Made by a program: the position numbers and the translations under genes
In this document: positions 1 through 8,859 of the stretch, in pieces
Layout: every line of letters starts with the position of its first letter
Position numbering within the stretch: the first letter of the stretch is position 1
NCBI GenBank assembly: GCA_019163375.1
Contig: JAFLKK010000009.1
Location: 186,001 to 250,000 of the forward strand
DNA from: Paludibacter sp.
GTDB lineage: Bacteria; Bacteroidota; Bacteroidia; Bacteroidales; Paludibacteraceae
Direction: 5' to 3'
Length of the DNA stretch: 64,000 nucleotides
The notes under the pieces: model-generated
Seen by the model: only the letters and a program-made list of their open reading frames with translations
Databases searched by the model: none
What the model was told of the DNA's origin: nothing

Positions 1-2
1 AT

Positions 3-980
3 GGAACCAAAGCCAGCCCGTTCAGTCAATTGACATGGGGGCGTGCTACACAAAAAACTGCAAAAGGTGTAACTAAATTGTATCTGTCTGTATTTGAATG
101 GCCTGCTAATGGTAAATTGGTGGTTTCGGGACTTGAAAACAAAATTGCAAAAGCCTATCCTCTTGCTGCACCTAAAAATGTTTTGAAAATTGAAAGTAAC
201 GAAGCCGACAAGTCAATTGATGTGAGCAAGGTAAAACAAACTGGTATTGCAACAGTAATAGTAGTGGAAATAAAAGGTGCGCCAGTAGTTAATGATGCCC
301 CTGCCATTGTAACCGAAAGCTCAATATTTACCGATAAAATTGAATTTACCGTTTCTGGAAATACCAAAAATGGAGAAATTCGCTATACTACCGATGGCAA
401 AGCGCCTACAGCAACTTCCTTGATAGCCAAAGGGAAAATCGCGTTAAACGCTTCGGGTAATACAACTATCAAAGCAGCTTATTTTGTTAAAGGTAAACGT
501 GTGAGTGCTATTTCGGAAGTTACTCTCAGGCAGGAAAAACCACTTGCCCCTGCTTATAGCGCAACACCGGGTTTGAAATATAATTACTACGAAGGAAGTT
601 GGGAAAAATTGCCCGATTTCTCGAAACTTACACCAGTTAAGACTGGAGTTGTAGATAATTTCAATTTAAAGGAGCGCAAAGTGGAATTGTATTATGGTTT
701 TACTTTCGATGGCTATATTAATGTACCCGAAACGGGAGTATATGCTTTTTATCTGCAATCGGATGATGGTAGTAAACTGGTTATTGACGATTTGAAAATG
801 CTTGACAACGACGGTACACACGGCATGGACGAAAAACGCTTAGATGTGGCATTGGAAAAAGGCTTGCACAAAATTGCGTTACAATACTTCCAACACGGTG
901 GTGGTCTTGGACTGAAACTGGAATGGAGTACCACTTGCAAAGAACGCAAACTGGTTGATAAATCGGTGTTGAGCCATTGA
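3..980 (+). CDS. GH29 alpha-L-fucosidase, C-terminal part (5' end outside window)
   Basis: The reading frame is open from the first bases, so the gene starts upstream; the ATG at 30 is internal. The first visible residues (GTKASPFSQLTWGRATQK, then a KLYLSVFEWP stretch) are the typical end of the GH29 catalytic module and the beginning of its C-terminal beta-sandwich. After that comes a chitobiase C-terminal-like (CHB_HEX_C) segment around codons 100-170, with the motif GEIRYTTDGKAP. A PA14-like domain follows at about codons 190-310, with the characteristic YAFYLQSDDGSKLVIDD stretch; PA14 modules usually bind carbohydrate. GH29 enzymes release terminal alpha-L-fucose by a retaining mechanism. 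The catalytic aspartate is not in the window. It ends 83 bp before the GH43 gene on the same strand, consistent with one enzyme cluster. Confidence 0.85.
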   Translation, partial: GTKASPFSQLTWGRATQKTAKGVTKLYLSVFEWPANGKLVVSGLENKIAKAYPLAAPKNVLKIESNEADKSIDVSKVKQTGIATVIVVEIKGAPVVNDAPAIVTESSIFTDKIEFTVSGNTKNGEIRYTTDGKAPTATSLIAKGKIALNASGNTTIKAAYFVKGKRVSAISEVTLRQEKPLAPAYSATPGLKYNYYEGSWEKLPDFSKLTPVKTGVVDNFNLKERKVELYYGFTFDGYINVPETGVYAFYLQSDDGSKLVIDDLKMLDNDGTHGMDEKRLDVALEKGLHKIALQYFQHGGGLGLKLEWSTTCKERKLVDKSVLSH

Positions 981-1063
981 AATAAATTATAAGACAAGCA
1001 GGCATTTTAGAAATTATTCGTTAATAACTTCGGAATGCTTGTTTTGATTTTGCTCCGATAGAT

Positions 1064-2668
1064 ATGAAAAATACACTCTTCCTGCTTTTCTTTTTTATTT
1101 CTTTTGCAGTCAATGCTCAGTTTTCACCCATATGGGGAGATCAGGGCGATGGAACTTATGCTAATCCTGTCATTCCTGCGGATTATAGCGATATAGATGC
1201 AATACGGGTTGGCTCTGATTTTTACGCAATATCTTCTACATTTCAATACTCACCCGGTGTGGTAGTGCTTCACTCCAAAGATCTCGTAAATTGGGAAATA
1301 ATTGGTCATGTGGCCAACGATATTACAACTATGACTCCCGAGCTCAATTGGGATAAAATGAACCGATATGGGAAAGGTGTTTGGGCAGGATCTATACGGT
1401 ATTATAAGAATAAGTTTTGGGTATATTATGGCACTCCGGATGAAGGCTTTTTTATGAGTTCTGCCTCTAATCCGGCTGGTCCGTGGGAACCCCTGCATTG
1501 CTTGCTAAGTGCAACCGGTTGGGACGATTGTTGTCCTTTTCTTGACGATGACGGTCAGTTCTATTTTGTAGCAACGAACTTTGCTAAAGATCCAACAAAT
1601 AATAAAAAATACAACATTCATCTTTTTAAGATGACTCCTGATGGAAAAAGCCTGATTCTGGAATCAGACTCCATCATCCATCAGTCGAATGGCAGTGAAG
1701 CCAATAAAATGTATAAAATTAATGGAATGTATTACCATTATTTTAGCGAAGTAAATCGCGAAGGGCGCGTAATAATGATGGAACGCTCTAAGAGTATTTA
1801 CGGACCGTGGGAAATCAAACAACTCAATCACGTCAATAAAAAAGAAGATCGCGAACCAAATCAGGGTGGATTAATTCAACTCGAAACGGGAAAGTGGTAT
1901 TTTTTTACCCACCATGGGTCGGGCGATTGGGATGGACGTGTTGCAACACTGCTCCCGGTTACATGGGTCGATGGTTGGCCTGTGATTGGTAAAGTCGGTG
2001 ACGATAAAATTGGAAACATGGTCTGGGACGCCCCAAAACCGATTGTTACTAAGAAAATTCTGAAAATTCAAACAGACGATGACTTTAGCTCAGGTAAATT
2101 GCTGCCACAGTGGGAATGGCACTATCAACCTCGTGCCGATAAATGGTCGCTGAGCGAACGAGAAGGATATCTCCGATTGTATGCTTTTAAACCTATCGAT
2201 GCCATTGAGCCCAGACAAGTTATTTTGAGAGCTGGAAATACCATCACACAACGAACAATGCGTACGGCTCACAACGAAGCTGTTGTGAAAATTGATATTC
2301 AGAATATGACTGATGGACAATTTGCTGGAATCACCCATTTTTCAACCAAAACGTACAGTTTGTTTGGAATCAAACAAACCAATGGCATTCGGTGTATCTC
2401 ATACGACAACAATGGAATAGAAACCTCTGGCGTTGTTTTTCCCGGTAAATCAGTTTGGTTGAAATCTACCTGGGGATACGATGGTGTAAACCGCTATGCC
2501 TATAGTACCAACGGAAAAATGTTTACAGATTTTGGAGATACCTACTCTTTTAGCTGGGGTAGCTACCGTGGCGACCGTTTAGGTATATTCAATTTCAATA
2601 TCTTTTCTGATATGGGGTTTATCGATGTCGATTGGCTTCGATACCGTTATGCTTCTTCTGCAAAATAA
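1064..2668 (+). CDS. Exported GH43 family glycosidase (beta-xylosidase/alpha-L-arabinofuranosidase type)
   Basis: 534 residues with a signal peptide ending near FAVNAQ (residue 19). Residues about 30-320 form a five-bladed GH43 propeller. The YANPVIPADYSDIDAIRVG segment holds the likely catalytic base D43, and GSEANKMYKINGMYYHY holds the likely general acid E212. Residues about 340-530 are a C-terminal beta-sandwich of the type found in two-domain GH43 xylosidases/arabinofuranosidases. The family removes beta-xylose or alpha-L-arabinofuranose with inversion; which sugar is used cannot be told from sequence. The gene is 25 bp upstream of a GH29 gene and 83 bp downstream of another, so it probably belongs to the same transcript. 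No frame damage was seen. Confidence 0.85.
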   Translation: MKNTLFLLFFFISFAVNAQFSPIWGDQGDGTYANPVIPADYSDIDAIRVGSDFYAISSTFQYSPGVVVLHSKDLVNWEIIGHVANDITTMTPELNWDKMNRYGKGVWAGSIRYYKNKFWVYYGTPDEGFFMSSASNPAGPWEPLHCLLSATGWDDCCPFLDDDGQFYFVATNFAKDPTNNKKYNIHLFKMTPDGKSLILESDSIIHQSNGSEANKMYKINGMYYHYFSEVNREGRVIMMERSKSIYGPWEIKQLNHVNKKEDREPNQGGLIQLETGKWYFFTHHGSGDWDGRVATLLPVTWVDGWPVIGKVGDDKIGNMVWDAPKPIVTKKILKIQTDDDFSSGKLLPQWEWHYQPRADKWSLSEREGYLRLYAFKPIDAIEPRQVILRAGNTITQRTMRTAHNEAVVKIDIQNMTDGQFAGITHFSTKTYSLFGIKQTNGIRCISYDNNGIETSGVVFPGKSVWLKSTWGYDGVNRYAYSTNGKMFTDFGDTYSFSWGSYRGDRLGIFNFNIFSDMGFIDVDWLRYRYASSAK

Positions 2669-2701
2669 TAGCTATTATAATTAATCTCTAAATTGATAAT
2701 C

Positions 2702-3754
2702 ATGAACATACAACGAATTGTTTATATCTTCCTGTTTTCACTCTTTTGTAAAGGTGTTATTGCACAAGATTTCTCTCCTGTATCAACTAAAACGAAGGCT
2801 ATTGAGCATTGGGAAAAGCTTCGTTTTGGTGCATTTGTGCATTTCAACGACAATACGTTTATGGAAAAAGAGTTTTCGCAAAATACCGACCCGAAAGTTT
2901 TTAATCCGAGCTCTGTTAATTTTGAAGGCATGATGAAAATATTTCGCAAAGCAGGTGTAACGTATGCCGTGCTTACAACTCGGCACACATCGGGTTTTTG
3001 CTTATGGGACAGTAAACTCACCACTTTTGATGTTGCTAATAGTGCTTACCCTCACGATGTCGTAAAGATGTTTGTAGCTGCTTGCCGTAAATACCACATA
3101 AAGCCATGTTTGTATTATTGTCTCTGGGGTGGTGGTAACTGGTTTCCATGGGAATGGAATCAAACCATTAAAAAAGAACTCGAGGGCTCTACGGTGAAAA
3201 ATATCACAAAAGGTCAACTGGCCGAACTGGCAAGCAATTACGGCGATATTTACGAATTTTGGATTGATATGCAGTGTTGGAACACGCCCGATTTAAAACC
3301 ACAGGAAATGTATGATCTGATAAAATTCAAACAACCCAATACAATTATCCATTTTAATCAACATGTGCAGGATGGAACAAAAATAAATTATTTCCCGACC
3401 GATATTATGAATGGAGAGGAGCGTGTTCCTCCGGTGGCTGGGCATCAGGCTCTGCGCAAAGTCAATGGCAAGCAGTATTACCTACCATTCGAATACGAAA
3501 TTACCTCGCAGCGTGCCGATAATCGCTCATTGGGCAATGGACTGATGAAAGGCTCGTGCTGGTTTACGCATTTCGACAGTCATTTTTTTCCGGTGGACAG
3601 TCTTTATAAATACATAAAGCAGAGCTATGACCGGGGTGGAAGTAATATCCTCCTTTCCACTGCTCCTGACCAATCCGGCAGTTACCGTCAAGCCGATGCC
3701 GACAGCATAGTGAAATTGGGAAAGCTGATTTGGAAAATGAAACGCGAGAAATGA
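2702..3754 (+). CDS. Short GH29 alpha-L-fucosidase, single-domain
   Basis: The open frame begins with TTG at 2693, but the ATG at 2702 gives a clean signal peptide (MNIQRIVYIFLFSLFC, cut near IAQ), so that start is chosen; the protein is 350 residues. The GH29 catalytic domain fills the protein: EHWEKLRFGAFVHF near the N-terminus, then AVLTTRHTSGFCLWDS, and EFWIDMQCW with the likely nucleophile D189. The usual family fold is followed by a beta-sandwich domain; here the protein stops shortly after the barrel, so it is a minimal form. It is likely periplasmic and removes alpha-L-fucose. It lies 33 bp after the GH43 gene and 122 bp before the FAD oxidoreductase gene. Confidence 0.85.
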   Translation: MNIQRIVYIFLFSLFCKGVIAQDFSPVSTKTKAIEHWEKLRFGAFVHFNDNTFMEKEFSQNTDPKVFNPSSVNFEGMMKIFRKAGVTYAVLTTRHTSGFCLWDSKLTTFDVANSAYPHDVVKMFVAACRKYHIKPCLYYCLWGGGNWFPWEWNQTIKKELEGSTVKNITKGQLAELASNYGDIYEFWIDMQCWNTPDLKPQEMYDLIKFKQPNTIIHFNQHVQDGTKINYFPTDIMNGEERVPPVAGHQALRKVNGKQYYLPFEYEITSQRADNRSLGNGLMKGSCWFTHFDSHFFPVDSLYKYIKQSYDRGGSNILLSTAPDQSGSYRQADADSIVKLGKLIWKMKREK

Positions 3755-3876
3755 TATAATACATTTTCATTTGAATAACACAAAATTTAAAAAAAATAGA
3801 ATGTTGAATTGTATCGATCTTGGCACTGATTTGAACCTAAACAATACAAAAAAAATAAATATATAATACGATTGAT

Positions 3877-5733
3877 ATGAAAAAAGAAGTTTTAACTTTA
3901 GTATTTGTAATTATATGCAGCAATTTAATTGCTCAAAAAAATAATCTTTTACTTGTCGAAACAGAAAGTTTTAGCAATAAAGGTGGTTGGGTTGTCGACC
4001 AGCAAAGTATGGACGTTATGGGTTCGCCCTACCTCATGGCCCATGGAATGGGCATACCTGTGATAGATGCCGAAACCTCTGTTACATTCAAAAAAACAGG
4101 AAATTATCGTGTTTTTGTACGTACGCGCAACTGGGCTGCCCGTTGGGCGACAAGCGATGCGCCGGGAAAATTTCAGTTGTTGATAAATAACAAAGCGCTT
4201 GAACCTGTTTTTGGTACTAAAAGTGATACATGGGCATGGCAGGACGGTGGAGTAATTTCGATAACTGAAAAGTCCATTTCTTTGTCATTAAGAGACTTAA
4301 CTGGGTTTAATGGACGATGCGATGCTATCTTATTTAGTTCAAAACCTGATTTTGTGCCCCCAATTGATGTTGCAGAAATTGGGAAATTAAGAGCCCAATT
4401 AAACCCCGAAACTTCGAAAATTAAAAGTGCAGGAAAGTACGATTTTGTGGTAGTTGGTGGTGGGATGGCAGGCGTTTGTTCGGCAATTTCGGCTTCGCGA
4501 CTTGGCCTCAAAGTGGCTCTCATTCAGGATCGTCCGGTGCTGGGTGGTAATAATAGCTCCGAAGTACGGGTGCATTTGGGTGGACATATTCGGGTAGAAC
4601 CCTATCCAAATATTGGTAATTTGGTGAACGAAATTGGTCCATTAAAAGAAGGAAATGCACAACCTTATGCCAATTACGAAGATGATAAAAAATTGAAAGC
4701 CGTTTTAGCTGAAAAAAATATCAGCTTATTTTTAAACTACAAAGCCAATGGCGTGAAAATGAAAAATGGCAGCATCGAAAGTGTTGAAGCTGTGAATATT
4801 GAAACAGGCATAAAAAAAATGTTCAAAGCACCGCTTTTTGCCGATTGTACAGGTGATGCTACCATCGGTTATTTGGCTGGTGCAAAGTTTATGATGGGGC
4901 GCGAAGGCAAAAGTGAATATGGAGAAAAACGAGCTGTAGAAGTGACCGACTCAATGACCATGGGTTCGTCAGTACAGTGGTTTGCAAAAACAGTAACGGT
5001 AACATCAAATTTTCCGGATATTAAATGGGGCTTAGGCTGGAACGAGCAGAAACTTGCACGCATTACGCGTGGTGATTGGGATTGGGAAACGGGCATGAAT
5101 AAGAATCAAATCTCTGAAATTGAACAAATTCGCGATTGTGGTATGCTGGTAGTTTATTCCAATTGGTCCTACTTAAAAAATCATTCATTAGTTAAAGAGA
5201 GATACGCCAACAAACAATTGGAATGGGTAGCTTACATTGCTGGCAAGCGTGAATCAAGACGACTGATAGGCGATTATATTCTCACCGAAACCGATTTACT
5301 TCAAAAGAAGGTTTATCCTGATGGAACGGCTTCTACAACATGGACTATCGATTTACATTATCCCGACCCTGAAAATACAAAATTATTTCCAGACAATGAA
5401 TATAAGTCAATTGCCATTCATACACGTATTTATCCCTATCCTATTCCATTTAGATCCTTGTATTCAGCCAATGTGCGAAATTTGATGATGGCTGGACGAA
5501 ATATAAGTGTTACCCACGTGGCACTTGGTACAGTGCGATTAATGCGTACAGCTGGTATGATGGGTGAAGTGTTGGGCATGGCCGCAGCGGTTGCAAAAAA
5601 ACACAAAGCTACTCCACGAGATATTTATAAATTGTATATGCCCGAATTGATTGAGTTGATGGAAAAAGGCATTGGAAATCCTGATTTGCCGAATAAACAA
5701 AATTATAACAAAGGTGATACGTTGATGAAATAA
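3877..5733 (+). CDS. Exported FAD-dependent oxidoreductase
   Basis: 618 residues with a signal peptide (cut near LIAQ, residue 20). Residues 20-175 form an N-terminal beta-rich region of the kind that precedes the FAD domain in this Bacteroidota/Planctomycetota family. The Rossmann dinucleotide-binding motif is at residues 190-199 (VVVGGGMAG, glycines 194, 196 and 199) and is followed by LGGNNSSEVRVHLGG. The rest matches the FAD_oxidored family (PF12831 type), including a late NVRNLMMAGRNISVTHVALGTVRLMRT segment that closes the FAD site. Such proteins are common in polysaccharide loci but lack an agreed substrate. The next gene, 9 bp downstream, encodes a protein with a flavinylation-like motif that may be its electron partner. 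Export of a flavoprotein is unusual and suggests Tat-independent folding or late FAD loading. Confidence 0.8.
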   Translation: MKKEVLTLVFVIICSNLIAQKNNLLLVETESFSNKGGWVVDQQSMDVMGSPYLMAHGMGIPVIDAETSVTFKKTGNYRVFVRTRNWAARWATSDAPGKFQLLINNKALEPVFGTKSDTWAWQDGGVISITEKSISLSLRDLTGFNGRCDAILFSSKPDFVPPIDVAEIGKLRAQLNPETSKIKSAGKYDFVVVGGGMAGVCSAISASRLGLKVALIQDRPVLGGNNSSEVRVHLGGHIRVEPYPNIGNLVNEIGPLKEGNAQPYANYEDDKKLKAVLAEKNISLFLNYKANGVKMKNGSIESVEAVNIETGIKKMFKAPLFADCTGDATIGYLAGAKFMMGREGKSEYGEKRAVEVTDSMTMGSSVQWFAKTVTVTSNFPDIKWGLGWNEQKLARITRGDWDWETGMNKNQISEIEQIRDCGMLVVYSNWSYLKNHSLVKERYANKQLEWVAYIAGKRESRRLIGDYILTETDLLQKKVYPDGTASTTWTIDLHYPDPENTKLFPDNEYKSIAIHTRIYPYPIPFRSLYSANVRNLMMAGRNISVTHVALGTVRLMRTAGMMGEVLGMAAAVAKKHKATPRDIYKLYMPELIELMEKGIGNPDLPNKQNYNKGDTLMK

Positions 5734-5742
5734 TAAGATGGA

Positions 5743-6750
5743 ATGAACTACAAAGTAGTAGAAATAAAAATATTTCAGAATAACAACAGGATAATTTTGT
5801 CGTTACTGTTTTTTTTAAGTTTAATTATTTCATCTTTTTCCCTTAAAAAAGACGAAATACCAACTTTTGTTATAACGACTAAAGATTCCATTGAATATAA
5901 GCTGTATTTGTCTTTGGATATTACTAATATACCACAAAATTATAAATCGCAAATTAAAGCACCCGTTTGTGAAGATGGCTTGTGTTACGATGTGGAATTA
6001 ATCGTTTATTGGGACTTAGTGGGCAATTTTGAACGTTTTGAAGTATTACCCAATAAGCCGCTGACAAAGCTTAAACATGAATCATTTAACAAAAAAGAAT
6101 ATGAAAAACTCACGGATCTGCTATCCAACCCTTCACCAATTCTTGGTAAGTACAAAAAAAATGAGTTGTCTACTAAAATTCAGCAGATAGATGGGGTAAG
6201 TGGCGCAACTGTAACGGCTGTAAAAAACGAAACAATTCCTGGAGCAGTGTACACTTGTTTCACCTTGTGGCATTTAGTGCATAGTGAAGCAGTGGATAGT
6301 ATTAAAAGTTGTACAAAAAAGTACCTTACAGCAAGTGTTGTCGAAAAAATTGTAGCTTATAAAAATGAAAATGCAGATTATTTTTTAGTCGATAATTTAT
6401 CCCCAGAACAATTTCAAGTTTATTTGTCTCAACTGATACCCTTGTGTGTCAGGAATAATTGGGTTTTTGTGAAGCATTTTATTGAAAAAACGCCTGCTGT
6501 GATAGTTTCATTACCGGCATTTCAGGCATTTTTTGTTGAGAATTATTCAAAATTAGGCTATTTTGCTCAAGTTAGTTTGCTTCGTAAATTACAAAAAACA
6601 CATATATCCAAAGAGTTAGCAACAACGCTAATAAATCACATTTCGGATAATCAGTTTGTCGAAGAATTAACTGTCAGAATCATTAAGTTTAATGGCAAGT
6701 CGCTTAATGATAAAATACTAAACAATAAGGTTATTGAATTAAATAAATAA
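5743..6750 (+). CDS. Exported protein with FMN-binding (flavinylation-type) motif
   Basis: 335 residues with an N-terminal hydrophobic segment (residues about 17-34) that looks like a signal peptide or anchor. The striking feature is DGVSGATVTA at residues 150-159. It fits the Dxx(S/T)GAT motif where the flavin transferase ApbE attaches FMN covalently to the threonine (here T156), as in NqrC, RnfG and FMN_bind domains. The region around residues 65-175 (CYDVELIVYWDLVGNFERFEV, then VPGAVYT-like GAVYTCFTLWHLV) recurs in uncharacterised exported proteins of Bacteroidota and Planctomycetota. The C-terminal half is helical and HEAT-like. It starts 9 bp after the FAD oxidoreductase stop, so the two are very likely co-translated and may pass electrons to each other. 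Function is inferred, not known. Confidence 0.6.
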   Translation: MNYKVVEIKIFQNNNRIILSLLFFLSLIISSFSLKKDEIPTFVITTKDSIEYKLYLSLDITNIPQNYKSQIKAPVCEDGLCYDVELIVYWDLVGNFERFEVLPNKPLTKLKHESFNKKEYEKLTDLLSNPSPILGKYKKNELSTKIQQIDGVSGATVTAVKNETIPGAVYTCFTLWHLVHSEAVDSIKSCTKKYLTASVVEKIVAYKNENADYFLVDNLSPEQFQVYLSQLIPLCVRNNWVFVKHFIEKTPAVIVSLPAFQAFFVENYSKLGYFAQVSLLRKLQKTHISKELATTLINHISDNQFVEELTVRIIKFNGKSLNDKILNNKVIELNK

Positions 6751-6756
6751 AAATAT

Positions 6757-7560
6757 ATGTTTGAAGTAAAAAACAAAGTAGCTGTGATTACCGGTGGTAC
6801 TGGAGTGTTGGGCAGTAGCATTGCAAAAGGTCTTCTTGAATCAGGAGCTAAAGTGATCATTATCAATACACGTATCGAAGTGTTGAAGAAGAAATTAGAA
6901 GAGTTGAAGCAATATGGCGAAGTTTCTGGTTATATTTGTGATGTATTATCCGAAGAAAGTTTGAGAAATGTACGTTCTGAGATAGAAAATAAATACGGTG
7001 GGATTGATATTTTGGTGAATGCAGCTGGAGGAAACACGCCTGGTGGAACTATTTCTGAGGATAAAACCATTTTTGATATAAGTATTGATGAATACAATAA
7101 AGTGGTGAATCTGAACTCAAACGGAACGGTGTATCCTTGCCTTATCTTCGGCGAAAGTATGGCGCGTAATGGCTCGGGGAGTATTGTTAATATTTCATCG
7201 ATGGCTACTTATAGCGCTATTACTCGTGTTCCGGGTTATTCGGTGGCAAAGACCGGTATGAATATTTTCACTCAATGGCTTGCCATGGAGCTGGCGATGA
7301 AATTTGGTGACAAAATACGTGTAAATGCGATTGCCCCTGGATTTTTTATTGGCGACCAAAACCGTGCTGTATTAATTAATCATGATGGATCACTCACCGA
7401 ACGCAGCAAAAAAGTAATTGCAAAAACACCTATGAGACGCTTTGGAAAAATTGATGAGTTGAATGGAATTGTTCAATTTCTATGCTCCGATGCGGCAAGT
7501 TTTATTACAGGTGCCATTATTCCAGTAGATGGCGGTTTTAGTGCATTTAGTGGAGTGTAG
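6757..7560 (+). CDS. SDR-family oxidoreductase, probable D-mannonate/fructuronate oxidoreductase
   Basis: 267 residues, cytosolic, with no signal peptide. It is a classical short-chain dehydrogenase: the nucleotide-binding GGTGVLG is at residues 13-19, NAAGG is near residue 89, and the catalytic triad is formed by S147/S148, Y161 and K165 (GYSVAKTG). It ends with the typical SFITGAIIPVDGG stretch. SDR enzymes encoded next to mannonate dehydratase in Bacteroidota reduce D-fructuronate to D-mannonate and replace the long-chain UxuB. The mannonate dehydratase gene follows 24-69 bp downstream, which supports that assignment. Together they would turn glucuronate released in the periplasm into 2-keto-3-deoxygluconate. 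The generic SDR fold leaves other sugar substrates possible. Confidence 0.75.
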   Translation: MFEVKNKVAVITGGTGVLGSSIAKGLLESGAKVIIINTRIEVLKKKLEELKQYGEVSGYICDVLSEESLRNVRSEIENKYGGIDILVNAAGGNTPGGTISEDKTIFDISIDEYNKVVNLNSNGTVYPCLIFGESMARNGSGSIVNISSMATYSAITRVPGYSVAKTGMNIFTQWLAMELAMKFGDKIRVNAIAPGFFIGDQNRAVLINHDGSLTERSKKVIAKTPMRRFGKIDELNGIVQFLCSDAASFITGAIIPVDGGFSAFSGV

Positions 7561-7629
7561 AAATTAATTTATAATTTGCAGTAAATGGCTTGTAATATGC
7601 AGATTATAAACATAAAAAACGAAACAAAT

Positions 7630-8859
7630 ATGGCTTTTGAAAAAACCTGGCGCTGGTTTGGTGCCAATGATACGGTGAAACTCACCGACCTGAAACAAAT
7701 GGGTGTGGAAGGCGTGGTAACTGCGTTGCACCACATTAAAAATGGTGATGTGTGGCCTGTGGAGGAAATCATGAAAGTGAAAACCGAAATCGAAAAACAT
7801 GGTCTGCGTTGGAGCGTGGTGGAAAGTCTGCCTGTAACCGAAGGCATTAAAACCAAAACAACCGACCGCCCGCGATTGATCGAAAATTACCGTCAATCGC
7901 TGCGAAACTTAGGCGCATGCGGTATCGATACAGTTTGCTACAACTTTATGCCTGTACTTGACTGGGCACGTACCGACCTGCATTACATGTTGCCGTCGGG
8001 TGGCGAGGTGATGTATTTCGATTTTCCGAAATTTGTGGCTTTCGATGCGTTTATTCTCAAACGTCCCAATGCGGCGAATGAGTATCCTGCTGATATTGTG
8101 GCAAAAGCGGAAGCCATTTTTGACGAAATGACAGCCGAAGAAGCCGAGCTGTTGGCTTACAACATTATTGTGGTGACTCAGGGTTTTATCAACGGAACGG
8201 TGGATGGTTCAACGCCCGACTACAAAAAAGTTTTTCTTGATTATATTGCTACTTATAAGGATATTGACCGGAATGTGCTCCGCAATAATCTGGCTGATTT
8301 CTTGCGCGATGTGGTGCCTGTGGCCGAAGAAGTCGGTGTACGTTTGTGCGTTCACCCCGACGACCCACCATTTCCGATGCTGGGGATGCCACGCATTGTG
8401 AGCTCGTTGGAAGATATGGAATGGATTTGCAATGCGGTAGATTCCCTATCCAATGGCATTACTTTTTGTACTGGCTCATTGTCTGTTCGCCGCGAGAATG
8501 ATTTGGTAGATATTGTAAAAAAACTGGGTCACCGCATTCACTTTACTCATTTGCGGAACAATCTGTTTACTCAAGATGGTTGCTTTTATGAATCCGGACA
8601 CATTACAGGAACTATAAAAATGGAGCCTATTGTCAAAGCCCTGCTCGAGGAACAATACCGCCGTAAAGCAGAAGGACGTACCGATATGCGTATACCATTT
8701 CGCCCCGACCATGGTATAAAAATACTCGACGACTTTACCCGCAGTGCCAACCCCGGCTACCCTTTAATTGGCCGTATGCGCGGATTGGCCGAAATTTCGG
8801 GGATTGAAGCGGGAATTGAATATGAAATGAGTACAAAAAAAGAGTTTAAATTAATCCAA
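7630..8859 (+). CDS. uxuA: Mannonate dehydratase UxuA (reading frame runs on into the next gene)
   Basis: The frame opens at 7585, but the family N-terminus (MAFEKTWRWFGANDTVKLTDL) begins at the ATG at 7630, which is taken as the start. The protein has the UxuA TIM-barrel sequence throughout, including GVEGVVTALHHI, WSVVESLPV, VRLCVHPDDPPFPMLG, HFTHLRN and FRPDHG, whose His, Cys and Asp residues bind the metal in this family. It dehydrates D-mannonate to 2-keto-3-deoxy-D-gluconate in the cytosol. The family sequence ends near 8820, but no stop follows and the frame continues into an exported GH2-type protein. A change of one base in the seven-A run at 8835-8841 would create a stop 5-10 bp before the next ATG, so the fusion is probably not native. 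The end given is the base before that ATG. Confidence 0.85.

Noticed and set aside
994-1042. Terminator-like repeat ACAAGCA / TGCTTGT between GH29 and GH43
   Set aside because: Only seven pairs with a 35-base loop; too weak to claim.
2693-2701. TTG start of the second GH29 gene
   Set aside because: The ATG at 2702 is three codons downstream and begins an ordinary signal peptide.
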